NCBI RefSeq assembly: GCF_003573545.1
Contig: NZ_QWET01000006.1
Coordinates: forward strand, 248,001-312,000
Direction: 5' to 3'
DNA length: 64,000 nucleotides
Source: Mariniphaga sediminis
GTDB lineage: Bacteria; Bacteroidota; Bacteroidia; Bacteroidales; Prolixibacteraceae
Shown: positions 18,982 to 26,968 of the stretch, one piece after another
Layout of the letters: every line of letters begins with the position of its first letter
How positions within the stretch are numbered: the first letter of the stretch is position 1
Notes under the pieces: model-generated
What the model was told of the DNA's origin: nothing
Seen by the model: the letters and a program-made list of their open reading frames with translations, nothing else
Database searches by the model: none
Made by a program: the position numbers and the translations under genes

Positions 18982-18993
18982 TGGTATTATTTA

Positions 18994-20337
18994 TCAGAGT
19001 GAATAAGGATTCCTGTATTGATAACCATAAAGCCGGTGTGCTTTTGCTTCCTTATCATCGCCAAAACTTAACGTTGCCGGGTTCCATTTTACCGGACGTT
19101 GAAGTTCTGTAGCAATATTTGCCAAACAACAGAGGGTGTTGGTACTGCATCCTACCTCTACGGGTGCAATTGGGTCTTTTCGTGATCTGACCGCATCGAT
19201 GAAGTTTTGCATGTGTGGAGAACTCACCTCATATTCTCCCTCGGCAATCTCTTTTTCTTTTTTTCCCAGCAACGACGGGTCAGAACTTTCAATGTAACCT
19301 CTCATCACATTAACCCATCCTTTGGTTCCGTTAAAACCGATTCCGCGGCTCCCTCTTTTTCCCCCGTCTCTCCAGTTTTGTTCGGTCATTATTATGCCAT
19401 TTTGATATTTCATGGTCAGGTATTCTGTATTGTTATAACCTTTAGGTATAAACTCACATGGACCTAAACCATCCATTCCAATGGCAGCCTGTGCTATATC
19501 GAACATGTGGGCTCCCCAGTCGGCGGTATAACCGTTTCCAGTTTCCCTGTACCATCGCCATGCTCCCCAAAGTTGCTCATCTTTTTCCGGATTGATGGAA
19601 ATTGGAGGACATAAGTCGGGATGGTAGTGAATTGCCGGATCATTTAACGGTCCCATCCAAAGATTCCAGTTTAGACCTGAAGGAACCGGCTGTTCAGGCA
19701 AATCGAGTGGCTTTGGCGAATCTCCAACCTTAACATAAATGGATTCAATATGTCCGATTGCCCCGCTTCTGACCAGTTCAACCGCCTGCTGAAACTCTTC
19801 ACTTGAACGCTGCTGGCTTCCAACCTGTAAAACCCGGTTATTGGCACGTACTGCTTTAACCATTTCAAGTCCCTCTCGGATAGTAAATGCCAGCGGTTTT
19901 TGTACGTAAACATCTTTGTTTGCCTCGCAAGAGTGAATAGTCATTAACGCATGCCAGTGATCAGGTGAAGCAATAGATACGGCATCAATATCCTTCCGTT
20001 CCAGTAGATCTTCATAAAACTCGTACATATCGCACCTTTGCGGTATGTTTTGACCTGCCTGCCAGGCTTCCACCTTATTTTTAAAACGAATACGTTTCAG
20101 GTTATCAACATCGCAGCATGCAGCTACCTGCACTCCCGGACAACCGGTAAAGCTATTAAAATCGGAAATTCCCTGCCGCCCCAAACCAATAAACCCTAAT
20201 ACTACCCGGTCGCTTGGCGCAATTCGTTTTCCATTTGCCATTACCCAACCGGGTAAAATGGTGAGTCCTGTCAATCCCAGCGCTGAGTAGCTTAAAAACT
20301 TACGCCTGTTCAGTTTAGCACTCTTCTTCTCTTCCAT
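18994..20337 (-). CDS. Exported Gfo/Idh/MocA-family oxidoreductase (Tat signal)
   Basis: The 447-residue protein starts with a twin-arginine signal (KLNRRKFLSYSALGLTG, Arg11-Arg12), so it is exported folded and with its cofactor. The Rossmann motif VVLGFIGLGRQG follows (about 44-56), then VAACCDVDNL, ASPDHWHALM and the EKPL-like VQKPLAFTIREG (Lys of the family). The C-terminal half contains WGAHMFDIAQAAIG and ends YRNPYSL, typical of PUL members. It should oxidise or transiently oxidise a sugar hydroxyl with tightly bound NAD(P). It is next to the exported TIM-barrel gene and 10 bp after the GH20 remnant. Substrate unknown. Confidence 0.93.
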   Translation of the reverse strand: MEEKKSAKLNRRKFLSYSALGLTGLTILPGWVMANGKRIAPSDRVVLGFIGLGRQGISDFNSFTGCPGVQVAACCDVDNLKRIRFKNKVEAWQAGQNIPQRCDMYEFYEDLLERKDIDAVSIASPDHWHALMTIHSCEANKDVYVQKPLAFTIREGLEMVKAVRANNRVLQVGSQQRSSEEFQQAVELVRSGAIGHIESIYVKVGDSPKPLDLPEQPVPSGLNWNLWMGPLNDPAIHYHPDLCPPISINPEKDEQLWGAWRWYRETGNGYTADWGAHMFDIAQAAIGMDGLGPCEFIPKGYNNTEYLTMKYQNGIIMTEQNWRDGGKRGSRGIGFNGTKGWVNVMRGYIESSDPSLLGKKEKEIAEGEYEVSSPHMQNFIDAVRSRKDPIAPVEVGCSTNTLCCLANIATELQRPVKWNPATLSFGDDKEAKAHRLYGYQYRNPYSL

Positions 20338-20347
20338 AACTTAACTT

Positions 20348-20556
20348 TTAAATTCTTCTTTTTTTGGTGTAATAAATATCCATGAGATCCAATCGATTGA
20401 AATGATCTTCGAGCCTCATCCTGAATTCAATCCAGTTTTTTTCACCGGTTCTTGACCAGCCTACTTCAGCCAAAGCAATAATCCGCGGAAAAACCTGTTT
20501 TAAACTGAAAAAAAGGAAACAACTACAGAAATCAAAAAAACAATACAGACTCTCAT
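20348..20556 (-). pseudogene. GH20 beta-hexosaminidase remnant (signal peptide joined to C-terminal tail)
   Basis: An ATG at 20556 starts a signal-like stretch (MRVCIVFLISVVVSFFS) that stops after 18 codons at 20500. Overlapping the end of this frame, another minus-strand frame runs to a TAA at 20348-20350 and reads FPRIIALAEVGWS, then EFRMRLEDHFNRLD and IYYTKKRRI. This matches the end of GH20 enzymes and parallels FPRICALAEMVW in the intact GH20 at 2569-4161. The simplest reading is an internal deletion of about 1.3-1.4 kb that fused the signal-peptide region to the tail out of frame. Gene spacing on both sides (about 10 bp) is that of a normal operon member. Confidence 0.72.
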
Positions 20557-20566
20557 AACAATAATT

Positions 20567-20740
20567 TTATTCGTTTTCCAAATAATAGAAATGTCCGTCT
20601 TCAGCTCCGAAAAGCAAATCAGGCTTTCCGTTTTTATTCCAGTCAACAATGGTCGGGCTGGTAGTGTGTCCCGCGAGCGAAATACCAGAAAGGTCACCTT
20701 GACATTTGAAATACACCTTCTCATTTTCACTTCCCATATT
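20567..20740 (-). pseudogene. Detached 3' end of the FG-GAP repeat gene, after an in-frame stop
   Basis: The frame continues exactly in phase past the TAA at 20741-20743 for 57 codons to a second TAA at 20567-20569. It reads NMGSENEKVYF, then a typical repeat (SPTIVDWNKNGKPDLLFGAEDG) and HFYYLENE. The Phe-Phe before the stop and Asn-Met after it match the FKN-type loop of the other repeats, so a Lys codon (AAA) changed to TAA is likely. The next coding start (20556) is 11 bp on, as expected if 20567 was the original end. Confidence 0.75.
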
Positions 20741-22510
20741 TTAAAAAAATTCAACATTTTTACTGTTGGCCAATAAATCAATTTTCCCGTCTCCATCCCA
20801 GTCAGTCAGACAAATTTTTCGCCTTCCGCTACTGCCTGCTTCTCTTTCTGACAAACGCAGTAACGCATTATTGTCAGCATCCATAAATATGCGTTTACCT
20901 GGTTTTAAATACAATTTCCCATTTTTTCTAAAACGTTTGTAGAATGCCAGATATCCCTCATGATCCAGCATGATCAAATCCATTAGTCCATCATCATTCC
21001 AATCAATTGCAAAAGGTGTTGTACGCCACTGAGTTACTAATTCTTCATATTTCGGATTCCACCAGTTCCACGATGGTTTTTTTACTTCTCCCCCTTCCCA
21101 GTCAATTTTCACGCTCCTCCTTTTTGCAAGTTTGGGTGTCCCCCTTACTCCAATATTTTTATACCATTCAATTTTTCCCCAAATGGAATTAACTATGATA
21201 TCTTTTAACCCGTCGCCATCCCAGTCAGCTACAGACAACGTTGTATAACCCCATTTTTTTTCGGCTGGTCCTTGTATTGACCCCTTTTCTCCGGCCATTA
21301 TCCGAATTAACTCGCCATCGGCTTCAAGGTAAACGGGGTTATTCCATTCGAGTTGATTTTCACCACCAAGATTTTCTATAAATCCTATATATCCTGCTGA
21401 ATTTCCGCAAATAAGATCTTCATCACCATCGTCATCCCAATCAACACTAAAAGGTGTTGCCAAAACTCCAAATTTCACATATCCGGCCTGCTGTTTCAAA
21501 TACACCGGGGACTCAAATTGAGGCATATTTCTTTTTCTTTCTCCGGTATTTCTTAATAATGCCACCCGCCCATCTTCCTTACCAACAACCAAATCCCAGT
21601 TACCATCGTTATCCCAATCAAAGGCAACGGGCGATATCATTTGCAGATCGAAATGAATTATGCCATCATCATTTTCAAGAAACCGTCCTTCTGCAAATTC
21701 AGGTTTTTCCCGCGTGCCAACATTTTCAAACCAGGTTAACCTGTCGATAAACTCACCACAAATCAGATCCAAATCACCATCTCCGTCAAAATCTTCCATG
21801 TTGGGAGTTGACATGCCATAAACATCAATAGTTTTGCCTCCTGCCTTGAGCTTCCCTGACAATTTATATTCTCCATTTACATTTTCAATAAGAATAACAT
21901 ACCCATGAAGTTTGCCTTTCGTCCATTCACCCTTTAAATTAAAGGCATTATCCCATCCATAATCCGACCAGTCATCTACTCCCACTATTATGTCTAAATC
22001 GCCATCATCTTCGTAATCCACATATTTCCACTGGCTGGTACGTTTTCTTTTTGATAAGGAATGAATTATTCCGGCATTAAAAATTCCTTCAGCTCGTTTT
22101 AAAATTCTTCCCTTAAAATTAATGTATTCAGTTCCGGGACCTAAAACCCTTGGTTCATTGTTGGAATAGGACGCCTGAATATGCACTGGTCCATCTCCTA
22201 TCCTCACAGGTCGCTCAAAAACAGGTTTTTTATTATCATTTAAATTTTTAAAAAAATAGAGTCCATTATATACGCCGCGGGCAGCACTCGAAACAACAAT
22301 ATCAATTTTCCCATCATCGTCAAAATCCATTGGCATTGGCAATGCCCAAAGACCGACCCCCAAGTCAACCTCAAGTTCGGGATTGTTGTATTCCAGGCGA
22401 ACTATCTCTCCAAGTTCATACAAAGTATTTTGTTGGGCAATCAGTTTTGGTGGTAATAGAATAATTAAAATAAACAGAATTTGTATTTTACTTTTTCCAG
22501 GTAATTTCAT
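20741..22510 (-). CDS. Secreted FG-GAP/VCBS repeat protein, truncated by a stop codon
   Basis: I take the start as Met8 of the open frame (22510; MKLPGKSKIQILFILIILLPP), which leaves 11 bp after the sulfatase; the frame begins at 22531. A signal peptide is followed by many FG-GAP/VCBS-like repeats with Ca-binding DxDxDGxxD loops, for example PMDFDDDGKIDIVV, DYEDDGDLDIIVG, DWDNDGNWDLVVG, DWDGDGLKDIIV and DWNDDGLMDLIML. Such propellers bind glycans or proteins at the cell surface; some PUL members are lyases. No catalytic residues were recognised. The frame stops at 20741 but coding character continues in phase to 20567, so the protein probably lacks its last repeat. Confidence 0.85.
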   Translation of the reverse strand: MKLPGKSKIQILFILIILLPPKLIAQQNTLYELGEIVRLEYNNPELEVDLGVGLWALPMPMDFDDDGKIDIVVSSAARGVYNGLYFFKNLNDNKKPVFERPVRIGDGPVHIQASYSNNEPRVLGPGTEYINFKGRILKRAEGIFNAGIIHSLSKRKRTSQWKYVDYEDDGDLDIIVGVDDWSDYGWDNAFNLKGEWTKGKLHGYVILIENVNGEYKLSGKLKAGGKTIDVYGMSTPNMEDFDGDGDLDLICGEFIDRLTWFENVGTREKPEFAEGRFLENDDGIIHFDLQMISPVAFDWDNDGNWDLVVGKEDGRVALLRNTGERKRNMPQFESPVYLKQQAGYVKFGVLATPFSVDWDDDGDEDLICGNSAGYIGFIENLGGENQLEWNNPVYLEADGELIRIMAGEKGSIQGPAEKKWGYTTLSVADWDGDGLKDIIVNSIWGKIEWYKNIGVRGTPKLAKRRSVKIDWEGGEVKKPSWNWWNPKYEELVTQWRTTPFAIDWNDDGLMDLIMLDHEGYLAFYKRFRKNGKLYLKPGKRIFMDADNNALLRLSEREAGSSGRRKICLTDWDGDGKIDLLANSKNVEFF

Positions 22511-22521
22511 AGGGTTTATTT

Positions 22522-23940
22522 TTATTTCCAATTTGGGTGTTTATTTATATCGGGCATTTGGGCGCCAGTCTCTTCCCTCCATTTATTCAATTGGTTAGCC
22601 AGTTCCATTGTTTTCTCAGGATAATCGGCAGCAAGATTGTCTGTTTCTCCTTGGTCTGTTCCCAAATTATACAATTCAAAAGATGTTTCTTCATCACCTA
22701 ACAAGCTCTTCTCGTACCATTCAATAAGCTTCCAGGTTCCACTTCTTATGGCACCTGCCGGAGCCATCCCTGAGCCAAGGTGATAGTGCGGATAATGCCA
22801 GTAAACCGTTTGGTGGATTCCGGTTTCCGATTTTTTTAAAACCGGCACCATACTTTTCCCATCAATATTTTCGGTTATAGTGTGTTCAATTCCGGCCATT
22901 TCAAGAAATGTCGGAAAAAAGTCATTGGATATCACCATTGATTCTGATTTGGAGTCAGGCGTCACTACACCTTTCCATTTCACAATCAGTGGTTCCCTGA
23001 TACCTCCCTCGTATAACCAGCCCTTGCCTAACCTGAAAGGAGTTTGGGTGGCATACCTGTGTTTTCCCCCATTGTCGGCAAAAAAAATAACAATAGTATT
23101 GTTTTCCAATCCAAGCTTTTTTACCTTTTCGAGAATCTCTCCGCAACTGTTGTCAAGTCGTTCTATCATGGCAGCTAAAACAGGATGATTTTCCGGTTTG
23201 GAAGATGCCTGCATATTTTCATATTTACGAATAGTTTCAGCACGTTCTTTGAGCGGATCGTGAATGGTGTTGTGTGAAACAAACAGAAAAAATGGTTTTT
23301 TCGTATTACGTTCCATAAAATTGAGCGACAGATTGGTGATGGTATCTACGTTGTGAGCGTCCGTATCAGCATCCTGCCAGGGTTGTGCCAAATCCCCGGA
23401 AGGTTTATAAGTCACAAAATATTCATCAAAACCCTGCTTGTCGGGGTTAAATGGTAAACTTTCCGGCGGTGTTTTTTCAGGACTCAAATGCCATTTCCCA
23501 AAATGTGCTGTTCTGTAACCATGTTCTTTTAAAACTTCAGCAAAAGTGACTTCCTCCAACGGTAAAAATTTTTGCCATCCGGGCTGACTTAAACGGTAAT
23601 CATCATTAATATTTCCTGCTATAAAATCGGTTAAATGTAAACGGGCCGGGTATTTTCCGGTCATAATGCTGGCGCGTGTCGGAGAACATACGGCTGCAGC
23701 GGCATAGGCATTTGTGAAAAGCATACCTTCGGATGCCAGCTTGTCAATGTTGGGGGTCTGGTAATAATTACTTCCATAACAGCCAAGTTGCGCACATCCC
23801 ATATCGTCAGCCAGTATGAAAATGATATTGGGATAATTCTGTGTTGCTTCATTCTTCTTGCATGCGCCGGTAAAAACAAATGTAAAACCTACGGCAAACA
23901 GAGAAAATCTCACTATATCTCTCATCTTATGATTGCCCAT
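22522..23940 (-). CDS. S1-family sulfatase (Cys type), probable lipoprotein
   Basis: The 472-residue protein begins with a hydrophobic signal and a possible lipobox (FVFTGAC, Cys27); Met6 is an alternative start. The metal block ILADDMGCAQLGCYG, the CSPTR motif (Cys85), GKWHLSPEKTP, FFADNGGKHRYATQTPFR and GGIREPLIVKWKG give the S1 family. Compared with the sulfatase at 11198, it shares the RLHLTDFI-like segment after the active site and the GKGWLYEGGIR block, so the two are probably related in specificity. It is the fourth of four sulfatase genes in a row, spaced about 10 bp from its upstream neighbour. The sulfate ester removed is not known. Confidence 0.95.
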   Translation of the reverse strand: MGNHKMRDIVRFSLFAVGFTFVFTGACKKNEATQNYPNIIFILADDMGCAQLGCYGSNYYQTPNIDKLASEGMLFTNAYAAAAVCSPTRASIMTGKYPARLHLTDFIAGNINDDYRLSQPGWQKFLPLEEVTFAEVLKEHGYRTAHFGKWHLSPEKTPPESLPFNPDKQGFDEYFVTYKPSGDLAQPWQDADTDAHNVDTITNLSLNFMERNTKKPFFLFVSHNTIHDPLKERAETIRKYENMQASSKPENHPVLAAMIERLDNSCGEILEKVKKLGLENNTIVIFFADNGGKHRYATQTPFRLGKGWLYEGGIREPLIVKWKGVVTPDSKSESMVISNDFFPTFLEMAGIEHTITENIDGKSMVPVLKKSETGIHQTVYWHYPHYHLGSGMAPAGAIRSGTWKLIEWYEKSLLGDEETSFELYNLGTDQGETDNLAADYPEKTMELANQLNKWREETGAQMPDINKHPNWK

Positions 23941-23950
23941 CTGTTAATTA

Positions 23951-25387
23951 TTATTTATTTAAAACAACAGGAATAGGTGCATTAACCTCATTCACCCAGG
24001 AATGTAACTGTTTAAGCAACCTGAGAGCCATTCTGGTTTTTACGGAAGACAAATCGTCTTGTTCTGAAATGTCGTCTTTCAGGTTAAACAACTCATAACG
24101 TTCATATTCATAGTAATAAATCAATTTCCAATCGCCGGAAATAATGGTTGTGGAAGGTACCGCCCTCCAGTAGTTTTCTGCTCCAGTAAAGGAAGGTAAC
24201 ACCGCATCCTTTCGTCCTCCAAGGTATAGGGGAAAATGAAAAAACAGGGGCCGTTCCCTGTCAAACGATCTCCCGGTTAACACAGGGAGAATCGATTTTC
24301 CGTCAACCGGTTGATTTTTGGGAAGAGCGGCTGAGGCAATTTCAGCAAAGGTGGGCATAAAATCAACGCCGTTGACAGGAATCTCGGTTTCAGAATCTGG
24401 TTGAACTAAACCGGGCCATTTGATACACAACGGCACCCTAATTCCGCCTTCATAAAACGTTCCTTTTCCCGCACGCAACGGGTAATTGGAGGTAATCCTT
24501 GAAAGCCCGCCATTATCAGAAGTAAAAATAACAACGGTGTTTTCTTCCAGTCCGGATTCTTCGAGCTTCTTTAAAAACCTGCCTACACTCAAATCAATCT
24601 GCTCAATTTCTGCAGCATAAACCGGGTCAAAATTCTTACCACTCCGCCTTTTTAATTTTTCAATAAAATAATCTACCCGCTCTTGCTGTGCTGCAATTGG
24701 AGTATGCACTTCCCAATGACTGAGGTAAAGAAAAAACGGGTTGTTTTTATTTTCGTCAATAAAATTGAGCGCGGCATCAGTTAATCTTTCTGCCACATGC
24801 ACATCATCGTAATAACGTTCTTCAGTGCCACCGAAATTGGAAAAATTACCAATTTCTCCCTCAGCAGAAACCACATCGAATCCCTGGTTGTCGTCGCCAA
24901 TATGCCATTTCCCTAACCTGGCGGAAATATAACCCGATTTACTTAATACCTCGGCCAGCGATTCAAATTCAGGTGAAACATTATTGATACTTACCGGAAA
25001 CGTGTTAAAAGTAGAATTTTGGTTTTGAGTGGGTACTTTAAACCGCATTTGGGAAACATCGCCGCCTCTAGCCACCCCTTGCGGAATATAAACATGGTGG
25101 CGTGGTGAATACATGCCGGTCAATAAACTGGCCCTTGACGGTGCACAGTTGGCGGCAGAAGGGTAAAACCGGTTGAAAACCATTCCGTCAGCCGCCAGTT
25201 TGTCGATGTTCGGGGTTTCATAGAAATCTGCCCCATTGTAACCAACATCAGACCACCCCAAGTCATCGGCAATAATAACAACTATATTGGGCTTTTCTTT
25301 CACTGAACCGGTAACCGATGAGACAAACAAGGTTGTCCCCAGTATAACCGATAAAATGACATGTTGCATAATCTTGATTTCATTCAT
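23951..25387 (-). CDS. S1-family sulfatase (Cys type)
   Basis: The frame is open to 25411; I prefer Met9 (25387) or Met15 (25369), which stand before the hydrophobic signal (VILSVILGTTLFVSSVTG). The IADDLGWSDVGYNG metal block is followed by NCAPSR with the convertible Cys89 (counted from 25411), GKWHIGDDNQGFD, FTSDNGGLSRITSNYPLRAGKG and GGIRVPLCIKWPG. An insertion after the active site (YIPQGVARGGDVSQMRF) sets it apart from the other sulfatases here. It lies 44 bp after the next sulfatase and 10 bp before the one that follows. It is probably periplasmic. Confidence 0.95.
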   Translation of the reverse strand: MNEIKIMQHVILSVILGTTLFVSSVTGSVKEKPNIVVIIADDLGWSDVGYNGADFYETPNIDKLAADGMVFNRFYPSAANCAPSRASLLTGMYSPRHHVYIPQGVARGGDVSQMRFKVPTQNQNSTFNTFPVSINNVSPEFESLAEVLSKSGYISARLGKWHIGDDNQGFDVVSAEGEIGNFSNFGGTEERYYDDVHVAERLTDAALNFIDENKNNPFFLYLSHWEVHTPIAAQQERVDYFIEKLKRRSGKNFDPVYAAEIEQIDLSVGRFLKKLEESGLEENTVVIFTSDNGGLSRITSNYPLRAGKGTFYEGGIRVPLCIKWPGLVQPDSETEIPVNGVDFMPTFAEIASAALPKNQPVDGKSILPVLTGRSFDRERPLFFHFPLYLGGRKDAVLPSFTGAENYWRAVPSTTIISGDWKLIYYYEYERYELFNLKDDISEQDDLSSVKTRMALRLLKQLHSWVNEVNAPIPVVLNK

Positions 25388-25431
25388 TTTCAAACCGATA
25401 AAATACCTCATCCGATTGTCTGCCTTTATAA

Positions 25432-26958
25432 TTAAAACAACGCTACATTTTCAGGCCGTTTACGAATATTCCTCTCTTGAAGCCGTTTGGTAAATTCTGC
25501 TTCGGTTTCTCCGGGACTTGGCCACACATCGCTGGGTTTATGTGATTTTTTCATCACTCCTTTCATCTCCTTTACAATACAGGGGAAACTGTTGCTCAGA
25601 TCGTTCATTTGCTGGGGATCGGCAATCAGGTCATAAAGTTCTACCTTTTTACCATTTTTCTTGTGCGCATACCATTTACTTTTTCTTACTGCCTGGTTCT
25701 GGTTATATTCCCAATATAAATAATCATGTTTTACCTGTTCCCCTTCTCCTTTGAGAGTTGGGAGAATTGATATTCCATCGGTGTATACTGGAAGTTTCAC
25801 ACCTGTAATTTCGGCCACAGTCGGCATAAAATCCCAGAATGCCCAGATATGGTCACTAACCCGACCGGGTTTAATGTTTCCTGGCCAGCGGACCATGGCA
25901 GGAATACGGAAAGAACCATCATAAGTGCCCCCTTTTTCTCCACGGGTTGGCGCATCAAGATTGAATAAGTCTTTTCTGGTTGGAGATTCATTCTCATCCA
26001 GATAACGCTTTTCTTGACCATAAGTATTACCATTGTCTGATGCAAAAAAGATAATAGTATTATCGTCTAATTCTAATTCTTCGAGGAGTTTAAAAAGTTT
26101 ACCTACTTCCTTGTCCATGCGTGTAATCATGGCTGCCCACTCTTTGTGCTGAATGGGCCAGTCTTTGTCCTTATATTCTCCCAGATAAGGAACAATTAAT
26201 GGACCATGAGGAATGGTATAAGCCAGGTAAAGGAAAAAAGGGGTCTCATGGTTTTCTCGAACAAAATCAAGCGATCTTTTGCAGTATTCGTCAAATGAAT
26301 TGGTCACTTTGTAAGGATTATTTACGATTCCGTTCGGCAAACATTTTCCATTTTCATCGTATAAACTTGCCCGTGAATAGTTTTCCTTTTTATAGTGAAA
26401 ATTATTTTCCGGGTAATAGACCCTTTCCCGGTTATGGTATAAAAACTCCGGATAATAAGTGTGTGCCTGCCTTTGGTTAAGGTAGCCGAAAAACTCATCG
26501 AAGCCCATATTATTGGGTATACCGGGCTGGTTATGCAAGGCAAGTCCCCATTTGCCAAACAGGCCTGTTTTATAACCTGCTTGTTGTAACAGCATAGCAA
26601 CGGTAAAATCCTCATTCTGCAGCGATTCACGATACCCTTTGTACATATTTCCCCGCACACGGGCATGCCCCTGATGCTTTCCTTCCATCAGCGACGACCG
26701 GGACGGTGCACATACAGAACTGCCCGCGTAAGCGTTGGTAAACTTTATCCCTTCATTCGCTATCCGGTCAATATTTGGTGTTTTAATCTTTTGCTGTCCA
26801 TAAGCTCCGGTATCACCCCAATTTAAATCATCGCTGAGGATAAAAATAATATTTGGTAAATTCCTATTATTAGCCTGCGTTTTATAGCAACTACAAAAAA
26901 ATAAAGAAGCAATAGAAACAAAACTTATAATCAGTGTTTTCATTCTTTTAGTATTCAT
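25432..26958 (-). CDS. S1-family sulfatase (Cys type), lipoprotein
   Basis: The 508-residue protein has a lipoprotein signal (ASLFFCSC, with Cys at 22 or 24); Met6 is a second possible start. The LSDDLNWGDTGAYG metal block, CAPSR with Cys83, the GHARVRGN segment, FASDNGNTYGQEKRY and the DLYxL-type C-terminal part (VELYDLIADPQQMNDL) define the family. It resembles the sulfatase at 9734 in having a long insertion rich in Tyr and Asn after GYLNQRQAHTYYPEFLYHN. That resemblance suggests the same subfamily acting on a related position. Surface or periplasmic location is inferred from the lipobox. Confidence 0.95.
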   Translation of the reverse strand: MNTKRMKTLIISFVSIASLFFCSCYKTQANNRNLPNIIFILSDDLNWGDTGAYGQQKIKTPNIDRIANEGIKFTNAYAGSSVCAPSRSSLMEGKHQGHARVRGNMYKGYRESLQNEDFTVAMLLQQAGYKTGLFGKWGLALHNQPGIPNNMGFDEFFGYLNQRQAHTYYPEFLYHNRERVYYPENNFHYKKENYSRASLYDENGKCLPNGIVNNPYKVTNSFDEYCKRSLDFVRENHETPFFLYLAYTIPHGPLIVPYLGEYKDKDWPIQHKEWAAMITRMDKEVGKLFKLLEELELDDNTIIFFASDNGNTYGQEKRYLDENESPTRKDLFNLDAPTRGEKGGTYDGSFRIPAMVRWPGNIKPGRVSDHIWAFWDFMPTVAEITGVKLPVYTDGISILPTLKGEGEQVKHDYLYWEYNQNQAVRKSKWYAHKKNGKKVELYDLIADPQQMNDLSNSFPCIVKEMKGVMKKSHKPSDVWPSPGETEAEFTKRLQERNIRKRPENVALF

Positions 26959-26968
26959 TTAAGATACG

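Noticed and set aside
20500-20796. A 98-codon minus-strand frame as one gene
   Set aside because: It crosses the end of the FG-GAP gene in another frame. Only its last 18 codons look like a real start (signal peptide of the GH20 remnant).
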